Positions 15,438 through 21,889 of a DNA stretch of 36,471 nt are shown piece after piece. The notes below the pieces were generated by a model that was not told the DNA's origin, did no database searches, and saw nothing but the letters and a program-made list of their open reading frames with translations. The DNA comes from Burkholderiales bacterium (GTDB taxonomy: Bacteria > Pseudomonadota > Gammaproteobacteria > Burkholderiales > Burkholderiaceae_C). How positions within the stretch are numbered: the first letter of the stretch is position 1; every line of letters starts with the position of its first letter. Both the position numbers and the translations under genes were made by a program. Where the stretch lies: positions 1 through 36,471 of the forward strand of contig CANBSV010000016.1 in NCBI GenBank assembly GCA_947372225.1, in the 5' to 3' direction.

Positions 15438-17362
15438 GCGCGCACCCACGCCCGTTCGCCCGATCCTGGCGGCTGATCGCGGGTGCGTTGTCCGTGGCGT
15501 GGCTGCTGGCCGCTTGCGCGCCCGGCGGCGAGCTCATGCGCAGCGGCAAGGAACTGATCGAGCAGGGCAAGCCCGAGGAGGGCCTGTCGCAGATCGACAA
15601 GGCCTTGGCGCTCGAGCCCGACAACACCGAGTACCGGCTGCTGGCCATGCGCCAGCGTGAAGCGCAGCTGAAGAAGTTCATCAAGCAAGGCGATGCGGCG
15701 CGCGACGCTTCGCAGCTGGACGAGGCACAGACCGCCTACCAGCGCGCGCTGGGACTCGACGTGGCCAACAACCGCGCGCGCACAGGCCTCGACGACGTCG
15801 AGCAGCTGCGCCGTCAAAGACAGCGACTCGATGACGCCGAGTCGGCCCTGGCGAAGGGCAATCGCGACCAGGCCGAGCAGCGAGTGCGCCAGGTGCTGGC
15901 CGACAACCCGGCGCACCCGCGAGCGCTCGCGCTGCGCCGCCAGCTCGACGAGCAGCCCGGTGTGCAGCCCGAGGCCGCCGAGCCGGTGCTCAAGGCGCGG
16001 CTGCGCAAGCCCGTCACGCTCGACTTTCGCGAGGCCAACCTGAAGTCCGTGTTTGACGCGCTCTCGCGCAGCACCGGCATCAACTTCGTGTTCGACCGCG
16101 ACGTCAAGCCCGACATCAAGGTCACGCTGTCGATCTCGAACCTCAGCGTCGACGACGTCATCGGTGTGCTCACCCTGACCAACCAGCTCGAGCGCAAGAC
16201 GCTCAACGAGAACACGGTGCTGATCTATCCCAACACCGCGGAAAAGCAGAAGGACTACCTCGAGCTCAGCCTCAAGACGTTCTACATCTCCAACGCCGAG
16301 GCGAAGACCGTCCTCACGATGCTCAAGGCGGTGCTCAAGACCAAGGACCTCTACGCCGACGACAAGCTCAACACCATCACGATGCGCGACACCCCCAACG
16401 CGATCCGGCTGGCCGAAAAACTGATCGCCGCGCAAGACCTTGCCGAGCCCGAAGTCATGCTCGACGTCGAGGTGCTCGAGGTCAAGCGCTCGCGCATGAT
16501 GGAAATCGGGATCGACCCGCCGGGCAAGTTCACGGTGCTCAACATCGTGCAAAACCCCGACACGGTGGTGTCGACCGCCACCGGCGCCACCACCGTGCAG
16601 AACAAGACGCTGACCACCACTCAGCTCACGCTTGACAAGCTGCGCGGCATCAAGGGTTCGACCGTGGGCATCGACAACCCGTCGGCCAATCTGCGTGCCG
16701 AAAACGGCGACACCAACATCCTGGCCAACCCGCGCATCCGCGTGAAAAACCGCGACAAGGCCAAGATCATGATCGGCGACCGCGTGCCGGTGATCACCAC
16801 CAACTCGACACCCAACGTGGGCACCTCCGAATCGGTGACCTACCTCGATGTCGGCCTCAAGCTCGACGTCGAACCCAATGTGTTCCTCGACAACGAGGTC
16901 GGCGTCAAGATCAGCCTCGAGGTGAGCAATATCGTCAAGGAAGTGCGCAGCCGGTCCGGCTCGCTGACCTACCAGATCGGCACCCGGCTGGCCACCACCG
17001 AACTGCGCTTGAAAGACGGTGAAACGCAGGCACTGGCCGGCCTCATCAGCGACGAGGACCGCAAGGGGGCAGTCGGCCTGCCATGGCTGATCGACCTGCC
17101 GGTGTTGGGCCGTTTGTTCTCGAGCCAGCGCAGCGACCGCAGCAAGACCGAGATCGTCTTGCTCATCACCCCGCGTGTGGTGCGCAACCTGGCCACCGGC
17201 CCGGTCTCGCGCAGCGAGCAGACCGGCGGCACCGAAAAGAACGTGGGCGCGCCGCGGCTGTTGCTGCAAGGCCCGGGCAAGCTGTCGGTCGCGCCGTCGC
17301 GCGGCGGGTCGTCAGCGCGCGAGCCCGGCGCACCCCAGACCGAGCCCGAGTTCGCACAGTGA
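15434..17362 (+). CDS. gspD: Secretin (GspD/PilQ-like) with N-terminal TPRs and lipoprotein signal
   Basis: 642-aa outer-membrane secretin, the exit pore of the system. It has a lipoprotein signal (LLAAC, Cys28), then TPR-like helices to about residue 185 (EEGLSQIDKALALEPDNTEY, and QLDEAQTAYQRALGLD), an STN/N0-like domain around 195-255 (LDFREANLKSVFDALSRSTG), an N1-like domain, and a conserved secretin domain (~410-560, with VGLKLDVEPNVFLDNEVGVK and ETQALAGLI). TPRs and acylation of the secretin itself replace a separate pilotin and are typical of MshL/PilQ-like or 'system X' secretins rather than of classical GspD. The C-terminal ~70 residues after LITPRVVRN are low complexity. The start overlaps the previous gene by 4 nt. 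Confidence 0.9.
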   Translation: MSAHPRPFARSWRLIAGALSVAWLLAACAPGGELMRSGKELIEQGKPEEGLSQIDKALALEPDNTEYRLLAMRQREAQLKKFIKQGDAARDASQLDEAQTAYQRALGLDVANNRARTGLDDVEQLRRQRQRLDDAESALAKGNRDQAEQRVRQVLADNPAHPRALALRRQLDEQPGVQPEAAEPVLKARLRKPVTLDFREANLKSVFDALSRSTGINFVFDRDVKPDIKVTLSISNLSVDDVIGVLTLTNQLERKTLNENTVLIYPNTAEKQKDYLELSLKTFYISNAEAKTVLTMLKAVLKTKDLYADDKLNTITMRDTPNAIRLAEKLIAAQDLAEPEVMLDVEVLEVKRSRMMEIGIDPPGKFTVLNIVQNPDTVVSTATGATTVQNKTLTTTQLTLDKLRGIKGSTVGIDNPSANLRAENGDTNILANPRIRVKNRDKAKIMIGDRVPVITTNSTPNVGTSESVTYLDVGLKLDVEPNVFLDNEVGVKISLEVSNIVKEVRSRSGSLTYQIGTRLATTELRLKDGETQALAGLISDEDRKGAVGLPWLIDLPVLGRLFSSQRSDRSKTEIVLLITPRVVRNLATGPVSRSEQTGGTEKNVGAPRLLLQGPGKLSVAPSRGGSSAREPGAPQTEPEFAQ

Positions 17363-17880
17363 TCCCTGCACGTCGCGCGCGCAACTGCCCGGGCACACGG
17401 TCGCCTCGGGCGTGGCAGCGCGGCTTCACCCTCATCGAACTGCTGATCACGGTGGCCATCCTGGCCATGCTCGCCGGCGGCGCCATGACCTTTGCCGATG
17501 TGGCCGTGCAGCGCACCCAGGAGCAGGAACTGCGCAGCGCCTTGCGGCAAATCCGCGAGGGCATCGACGCCTACAAGGTCGCCGCCGATGCCAACCGGGT
17601 CAAGAAGTCGGCCGACGAATCCGGCTACCCGCCCGACCTCGACTCGCTGTGGCGTGGTGTGCCCGACCAGTCCGACCCCAAGCGCGAAAAAAAGATCTAC
17701 TTCATGCGCCGGTTGCCGCGCGATCCGCTGGCCGATCCGTCCCTGCCGGCTGCGGCCACCTGGGGCTTGCGCAGCTACGCCAGCGAGGCCGCCGATCCGC
17801 AGCCCGGGCGCGATGTGTTCGATGTCTATTCCCTGTCGCCTCGGGTCAGCCTGGGCGGTCGGCCCTACCGGGAATGGTGA
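17359..17880 (+). CDS. Pseudopilin (GspG/PulG-like) 2
   Basis: 173 aa from a GTG start (17359) that overlaps the secretin stop codon (GTGA). The leader is long (22 residues, Arg-rich) and is followed by G|FTLIELLITVAILA with Glu at +5, a full class III prepilin motif. The globular part has the PulG order QIREGIDAYKVAADANR and LPRDPLADPS, and ends in REW. It is larger than GspG because of an insertion around ANRVKKSADESGYPPD and fits a minor pseudopilin. It is coupled to the next gene by a TGATG junction. Confidence 0.85.
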   Translation: MIPARRARNCPGTRSPRAWQRGFTLIELLITVAILAMLAGGAMTFADVAVQRTQEQELRSALRQIREGIDAYKVAADANRVKKSADESGYPPDLDSLWRGVPDQSDPKREKKIYFMRRLPRDPLADPSLPAAATWGLRSYASEAADPQPGRDVFDVYSLSPRVSLGGRPYREW

Positions 17881-18266
17881 TGCCACCTCGCAAGCGCCGC
17901 GCCGGCTTCACCTTGATGGAGCTGATGGTCGTGATGGCCATCATCGCGAGCCTCATCACGCTGGCGTTGCCACGCTACTTTCACAGCGTCGAGCGCAGTC
18001 GCGAGGCCGTGCTCAAGCAGGACTTGCACATCATGCGCGACGCCATCGACAAGTTCTTTGCCGATCGCGGCCGCTACCCGCTCACGCTCGAAGAGCTGGC
18101 CGAAAAGCGCTATCTGCGCCGCGTCCCCAACGACCCCATCACCGACAGCGCCACCAGTTGGGTGATCGTGCCGCCCCCCGATGCCGCCACCCGCGAAGGC
18201 GTCTACGACGTCCACAGCGGTGCGGTTGGCCAGAGTCTGGACGGGGAGGCCTATGAAACCTGGTGA
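17880..18266 (+). CDS. Pseudopilin (GspG/PulG-like) 3
   Basis: 128 aa with a short basic leader, G|FTLMELMVVMAII cleavage motif (Gly9, Glu14 at +5), and a compact GspG-like globular domain (DAIDKFFADRGRYPLTLEELA, VPNDPITDSATSW, VYDVHSG). It is the last gene of the secretion operon, with start and preceding stop sharing a base (TGATG). GspG-like domains of the two tail pseudopilins differ, so they probably occupy different positions at the pseudopilus tip or serve different substrates. Confidence 0.88.
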   Translation: MPPRKRRAGFTLMELMVVMAIIASLITLALPRYFHSVERSREAVLKQDLHIMRDAIDKFFADRGRYPLTLEELAEKRYLRRVPNDPITDSATSWVIVPPPDAATREGVYDVHSGAVGQSLDGEAYETW

Positions 18267-18272
18267 ACCCTG

Positions 18273-18297
18273 GTCCGAACGGATCAGTCCGAACGTA
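18273..18297. promoter_or_regulatory. Tandem GTCCGAACG direct repeat upstream of the EpsA-like gene
   Basis: GTCCGAACG occurs at 18273-18281 and 18287-18295, 14 nt apart start to start. The second copy extends to AGTCCGAACGTA (18286-18297), identical to the site upstream of the WcaI-like gene. It lies between the last pseudopilin stop and the regulator start, where an autoregulatory operator would be expected. Confidence 0.5.
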
Positions 18298-18398
18298 GAA
18301 CTGTCACCGTCGGTGGCTATGGTGTGGGCTGTTCAGGGTTTGCAGTGGTCTCGCGCATGTGGCGCAGGCCATTCGAGTGTCCACGAGGCCTTTCCAAC

Positions 18399-19172
18399 GT
18401 GAATCACCCTACCAGGCTCGGCGAAGACGATCGACTGCGTTTTTCGGACGCTGTCGAGGCGTCGCTCGGCGTCATGAGCCGGCAACAGTTTTTCGTGTGG
18501 AGCCAAAGCTCCGTGCAGTCGCTGATCCCGCACGAGATCCTGATCTGCGGCGTCGAAGACGGCTCGTGCCCCGGCATGGCGGTCAACCGCTTCAGCGCCA
18601 GCCGCTACTTCCGCCAGGAGCACTTCGACGTCGTGGCCGATCCCATCGACGGCCTGATGCCCCGGTTGCTGGCGGCCAGCGAAATCAACCGCTGCAGCGT
18701 GATCTTCTGCCCGCAAGACGGTGCGCGCGAGGTCGACGACGTGCTGCTCGGTCTGATCACCGACAACGAGATGAAGAACCTCGCCGCCCAGCTGGTGCTG
18801 GGCGCGCGCGGCAAGGTCGAGGCGTTTTATGTGTTCTCGCGCCTGTCGAGCCCGCTCGATGCGCGATTGGGCTACCTCATTGATTTGCTGGTGCCGCACC
18901 TGCACAACGCCTTCTTGCGCGTGCTGGCCTCCGAGCGCGAAGCCGGTGGCCCCGCCCTGGCGCGTTCCGGCAAGATCGTCACGCCGCGCCAGCAGGAAAT
19001 CCTCAACCTCATCAAGACCGGCAAGACCAACCAGGAAATTGCCGAGATGCTGAGCTGCAGCCCCTGGACCATCAAGAACCACATCCAGGCCATCTTGCGC
19101 AAGCTCGGCTCCAACACCCGCACCCACGCCATCGCGCGTGCCATGAGTTTGGGGATCCTCTCCCCCGATTGA
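18399..19172 (+). CDS. epsA: EpsA-type LuxR-family transcriptional regulator
   Basis: 257-aa regulator if it starts at the GTG at 18399 (GAGG at 18385-18388); an ATG at 18357 would add 14 residues. The N-terminal half opens with a FVWSQSSVQSLIPHEILICG motif typical of EpsA, the transcriptional regulator found next to exopolysaccharide/exosortase loci in betaproteobacteria. The C-terminal half is a LuxR HTH (~195-255): TPRQQEILNLIKTGKTNQEIA, then SCSPWTIKNHIQAILRKLGS. No receiver or acyl-homoserine-lactone pocket motifs are evident. It is downstream of the secretion operon and preceded by tandem GTCCGAACG repeats, making it a candidate master regulator of the surface and glycan genes here. The symbol is by family resemblance. 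Confidence 0.8.
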   Translation: MNHPTRLGEDDRLRFSDAVEASLGVMSRQQFFVWSQSSVQSLIPHEILICGVEDGSCPGMAVNRFSASRYFRQEHFDVVADPIDGLMPRLLAASEINRCSVIFCPQDGAREVDDVLLGLITDNEMKNLAAQLVLGARGKVEAFYVFSRLSSPLDARLGYLIDLLVPHLHNAFLRVLASEREAGGPALARSGKIVTPRQQEILNLIKTGKTNQEIAEMLSCSPWTIKNHIQAILRKLGSNTRTHAIARAMSLGILSPD

Positions 19173-19411
19173 TGCGGGCCACGCGCAGCCGTCCGGCCGC
19201 GCGCATTCCCCGCCCCATCCTGAAGTCCTGACGACCGGCCCCCACGCGGCCCGGTGCGCGCGAGCTTGACTCGCACGCCAGCGTCCCCCGCCACAGCCTC
19301 GGCCTCCGTCGCCGTCGCCAGCGAGATCTGCATTCCCCGTCCTTCGTCCTGAACCTGTTCGATTCGCCCCCAGGGCGCCTCCGGCGTGGCCTAACGCACC
19401 GCGATTCGGGT

Positions 19412-19446
19412 GCGGACTAGCCACTTCGGGCTAGTTATCGATCCGC
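19412..19446. promoter_or_regulatory. CTAG dyad upstream of the RHH/VPxPA operon
   Basis: ACTAGCC (19416-19422) and GGCTAGT (19429-19435) are inverted arms 6 nt apart, nested inside GCGGA (19412-19416) and TCCGC (19442-19446). CGGACTAG (19413-19420) is one of four exact copies in the window. The layout resembles the dyad at 144-188. It ends about 125 nt before the GTG of the ribbon-helix-helix gene. Operator function is inferred. Confidence 0.5.
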
Positions 19447-19521
19447 TTCCTTCGCGACGGCGTCACGCAACCACTTCACCATTCAAACATCACCAATGCG
19501 GTGATTTCTGGCGAAGTTCGT

Positions 19522-19538
19522 GGTTCCACTTAGGAACC
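19522..19538 (+). promoter_or_regulatory. Short hairpin in the leader of the RHH gene
   Basis: GGTTCC (19522-19527) pairs with GGAACC (19533-19538) around ACTTA, followed by a T-rich stretch (GTTTCTTTAATTTG) and, after 19 nt, the SD AAGGAG (19558-19563). It could be a weak attenuator or a leader stabiliser; the stem is too short to call a terminator. Confidence 0.35.
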
Positions 19539-19571
19539 GTTTCTTTAATTTGTTGACAAGGAGATCCCAAC

Positions 19572-19835
19572 GTGGATGTAGACCTGTTCATCAAGAAGAT
19601 GCCCAGCGTGATCAAGGAATTGATCGGCCGTGAGGCGTTCGAAAACCGTCGTTCGGTCAACCAGGAGGCCATTTCCCTTCTGGAAGAGGCGCTCGTGGCT
19701 CGCGTGGGTGCCACCGGCAACAAACGCAAGCGCATCGAGGCCTACCTCGAGGGGCATGCGGGTGTTGCTGGCGTGACGCCAGCCATGGCGGATGCCAGCT
19801 TTGGTGTTGCACCTCAGCAGGCACTGATGTCATGA
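19572..19835 (+). CDS. Small ribbon-helix-helix (Arc-like) DNA-binding protein
   Basis: 87 aa from a GTG with a good SD (AAGGAG, 19558-19563, 8-nt spacing). The segment FENRRSVNQEAISLLEEAL is the typical helix-turn pattern of Arc/FitA-type ribbon-helix-helix repressors (RSVN then E-x3-L/A). A variable, Ala/Gly-rich tail follows. It is the first gene of a cluster with two VPxPA-CTERM proteins, so it may be a local repressor or an antitoxin-like relic; no toxin partner is adjacent. It could bind the CTAG dyad upstream, but this is speculation. Confidence 0.7.
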   Translation: MDVDLFIKKMPSVIKELIGREAFENRRSVNQEAISLLEEALVARVGATGNKRKRIEAYLEGHAGVAGVTPAMADASFGVAPQQALMS

Positions 19836-19891
19836 AGCACGCCGCCGTCAGGCGGTTGGCGGGCGGGCACGAGCCTGCTCGCCTGTTCCTT

Positions 19892-19926
19892 GCAGGGTGT
19901 CGCGGCTTCGGCCGTGACACCCCTGC
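19892..19926 (+). other. Strong UUCG-capped hairpin inside the operon
   Basis: A nearly perfect stem of about 15 bp (one bulged C at 19923, one G-T pair) is closed by CGGC-TTCG-GCCG, the exceptionally stable UUCG tetraloop. It lies 17 nt before the SD of the first VPxPA protein and is not followed by a T run. It is better explained as an mRNA processing or stability element that raises downstream expression than as a terminator, though partial termination is possible. Confidence 0.55.
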
Positions 19927-19951
19927 TGTCAGACCCGGCCCTGGAGCCCTC

Positions 19952-20707
19952 ATGAAATTCAAATCACTGGCGTGTGCCGCTTTGCTGTCACTGACAGGTG
20001 CAGCGCACGCCTCACTGGTCGAGTACCACGCCAGCCTGAGCACTCAGGCCGCGGGTTCGCCGGCCAGCAGTTTCAGCCTGCAGCTGTTCGACCCCAGCCT
20101 GGGTGCGCTGCAAAGCGTCGAGCTGTCGTTCGACGGCAGCGTCACCGATCAGGTTCGCGTGACCAACGGCAACGCCGTGGACGCGGGCTTCACCAACGCG
20201 CATGCCAGCGTGCCGGTGACGGTGGGCATCAACCTGCCCACGCTGGTGTCCTTCTCGGCCAAGCTGACCGCCGCGGCCAACGCGGCCAGCGGCACGGTGG
20301 CTGCAGGCCAGGTGTCCTACTTCAACGGCACCGCCAACCCGCTGAACATGGCCACCCTGCTCGAAGACGCCTCGATCGTGTCGCGCTTCGTGGGGCAGGG
20401 CAGTGGCGACACCACCACCGCGCTGTTCCTGGTGAGCAGCGGCCTGGCCACCGTGGGTGGCACTGCCACCTCGGGCGTGTATTTCGGCTCACGTGCTTTC
20501 GCCCTGGGCGATGTCACCGTGAGTTATGTCTATCAGCCTGTGTCTGCCGTGCCGGTACCGGCATCGGCCTGGCTGCTGGGTTCGGGCGTGTTGTCGATGG
20601 GCGCTTTCATGCGCCGCCGCCGCGCGCCGTCCAACGCTTTCACATTGGCGCCGCTCGGGCGCTGGTGCTCTCACTTCAACACTAGGAGATCCTCATCATG
20701 GGCCTGA
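19952..20707 (+). CDS. Secreted protein with VPxPA-type (PEP-CTERM-like) sorting signal
   Basis: 251 aa. I start it at the ATG at 19952 because GGAG (19943-19946) lies just before and the resulting N-terminus (MKFKSLACAALLSLTGAAHA) is a Sec signal peptide; reading from 19832 would add 40 non-signal residues. The mature chain is a Ser/Thr/Ala-rich beta protein with no recognised catalytic motif. Near the C-terminus is VPVPASAWLLGSGVLSMGAFMRRRR: sorting motif, membrane helix and basic cluster, as in exosortase substrates. Unusually, 25 more residues follow the basic cluster, and the ORF end overlaps the next gene's start by 10 nt. It is probably exported and cleaved by an exosortase that is not in the window. 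Confidence 0.8.
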   Translation: MKFKSLACAALLSLTGAAHASLVEYHASLSTQAAGSPASSFSLQLFDPSLGALQSVELSFDGSVTDQVRVTNGNAVDAGFTNAHASVPVTVGINLPTLVSFSAKLTAAANAASGTVAAGQVSYFNGTANPLNMATLLEDASIVSRFVGQGSGDTTTALFLVSSGLATVGGTATSGVYFGSRAFALGDVTVSYVYQPVSAVPVPASAWLLGSGVLSMGAFMRRRRAPSNAFTLAPLGRWCSHFNTRRSSSWA

Positions 20708-21318
20708 AAAAATGGGTTGCGGCCGCATCTGCCGCTCTCGCGCTGTGTGCCTTGCCAGGTGTGTGTTCGGCGGAGATCGTCATCACGATCCCCGGCGAGC
20801 ACCCCAGTGCGCATGACTTCCTGACGCAACTGGTCTCGCAGCTGCCTGAGTCTCAGGCAACGCAGTACCACTACGAGTCCCACACCGGCGAGGGCGGTGG
20901 CATCTTCATCCAGTCCGGCCCGGCGCTCGAAAACCCCCTGATCAAGCGGTCACGCGGCCCGTCCGACGCGGCCCTGTGGAACCTGGTCGCGCTGTTCGAT
21001 TCGCAAAAGAGCGCCCGCCACTTCGACAGCGTGCCCACCGGCCTGACCACCTTCTCGACCCCGCTGGTGCTCACGCCCAACAACGTGTCCGCCGTGCCGC
21101 TGCCCGGCGCCACCTGGATGTTCGTGCTCGGCTTTCTGGGCATGGCCGGCTCGCGCCTGACCACCGAGCGTGGCGCGTCGAAGCGCTCGTCGCCGGGTGT
21201 GGGGCATGGCCGTGCTGAGTCGCTGCCTGCCCGAGTTTCCGCAGCCCTCGCCCGTGTGTTCGGCCCTCGATCGGCGCCTGGCGGTGCCTTCGCGAGCCCT
21301 TACAGCAGCGCCAAGTAA
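20698..21318 (+). CDS. Second secreted protein with VPLPG-type C-terminal signal
   Basis: 206 aa; the ATG at 20698 has AGGAGA (20684-20689) and opens a Sec signal (LKKWVAAASAALALCALPGVCSA). The mature part is short (~110 residues), without recognised domain. It ends in VPLPGATWMFVLGFLGMAGSRL, a sorting-motif-plus-helix pattern, but followed by a further ~50 Arg/Ser/Ala-rich residues instead of stopping at the basic cluster. The stop TAA (21316-21318) is directly followed by the TTG of an in-frame pseudopilin ORF. The long tail may mean the annotated frame continues past the true functional C-terminus, or that the tail is removed with the helix. Confidence 0.65.
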   Translation: MGLKKWVAAASAALALCALPGVCSAEIVITIPGEHPSAHDFLTQLVSQLPESQATQYHYESHTGEGGGIFIQSGPALENPLIKRSRGPSDAALWNLVALFDSQKSARHFDSVPTGLTTFSTPLVLTPNNVSAVPLPGATWMFVLGFLGMAGSRLTTERGASKRSSPGVGHGRAESLPARVSAALARVFGPRSAPGGAFASPYSSAK

Positions 21319-21813
21319 TTGGCCGCGCCGCGCCGTGGGCACTGCCGGGGGTTCACCTACCTCGGCGTGATGTTTCTCATCGCGATCATGGGCCTGACCT
21401 CGGCCATGGCCAGCGCGGTGTGGAGCACCGTGCAGCGGCGCGACAACGAGCGCGAGCTCGTCTTTGCGGGCCGGCAGTTCGCCGATGCGATCGAGCGCTA
21501 CCGAAAGCACTCGGCCGATCCGCTGCACCTGTACCCGCGCAGCTTGCAAGAACTGCTGCACGATGAGCGCATCGGGGCGCCGCCGCACCACCTGCGCCGG
21601 CTTTACGTCGACCCCATGACGGGCGACACCCGCTGGGGCCTGGTTCAGTTGCCCGATGGCTCCATCGTGGGCGTGCACAGCCTGTCCGAGCGCGCCCCGT
21701 TCGATCGGCTGAAGGTGGTGCCCGACTTCATGCCGCCGCCCGGCGCCAAGAGTTATCAGGAGTGGCGTTTCGTGGCGCCCAGCGCCCTCGACGTTCTGTC
21801 ATCTTCAAAGTGA
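21319..21813 (+). CDS. Atypical pseudopilin (lacks Glu+5), TTG start
   Basis: 164 aa beginning on TTG immediately after the TAA of the previous in-frame ORF; no ATG/GTG lies before the prepilin motif. The motif is RG|FTYLGVMFLIAIMGL: Gly11, Phe12 at +1, but Gly16 instead of Glu at +5, as in GspK-like tip pseudopilins and in a betaproteobacterial PulG-like group. The globular part has WSTVQRRDNERELVFAGRQFADAIERYRK, then PRSLQELLHDERIG, and a DPMTGDTRWG loop. It ends 18 nt before a strong terminator and lies just upstream of the TpsB gene, far from the main pseudopilin operon. It could be a specialised tip subunit of the secretion system. Confidence 0.75.
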   Translation: MAAPRRGHCRGFTYLGVMFLIAIMGLTSAMASAVWSTVQRRDNERELVFAGRQFADAIERYRKHSADPLHLYPRSLQELLHDERIGAPPHHLRRLYVDPMTGDTRWGLVQLPDGSIVGVHSLSERAPFDRLKVVPDFMPPPGAKSYQEWRFVAPSALDVLSSSK

Positions 21814-21830
21814 AGAATCGGCGCCTTCGT

Positions 21831-21858
21831 CGTGGGCCGCTATGGCCCACGGGCTTTT
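21831..21858 (+). terminator. Intrinsic terminator between the pseudopilin and TpsB genes
   Basis: CGTGGGCC (21831-21838) and GGCCCACG (21844-21851) form an 8-bp stem around GCTAT, followed by GGCTTTTG with four T. It ends the RHH/VPxPA/pseudopilin unit. It also shows that the ATG at 21842, within the loop and arm, is not the TpsB start. Confidence 0.75.
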
Positions 21859-21889
21859 GTCGTTGGCATTTTCTGGCACCCAAGATTCC

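Larger units (their letters stand above)
19173..19571. other. 399-bp intergenic region, regulatory
   Basis: No gene seen. After the epsA stop the sequence is GC-rich with no obvious intrinsic terminator. It then becomes more mixed from about 19380 and carries the CTAG dyad (19412-19446), a GCGTCAC half-site (19460-19466), and a hairpin (19522-19538) followed by a T-rich patch, just before the ribbon-helix-helix gene. Confidence 0.6.

Noticed and set aside
15386..17269. Long minus-strand open frame opposite the secretin gene
   Set aside because: Antisense shadow of a GC-rich gene with no recognisable domain; the plus strand is an unmistakable secretin.
20605..21318. Frameshift or sequencing error fusing the VPLPG protein to the pseudopilin
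   Set aside because: Both parts are in the same frame with one clean TAA between them and each has its own export signal, so two proteins are the simpler reading; kept only as a check in the findings.
21842..21889. Earlier ATG for the TpsB gene at 21842
   Set aside because: It lies inside the terminator hairpin and gives a non-signal N-terminus; the ATG at 21890 starts a good Sec signal.
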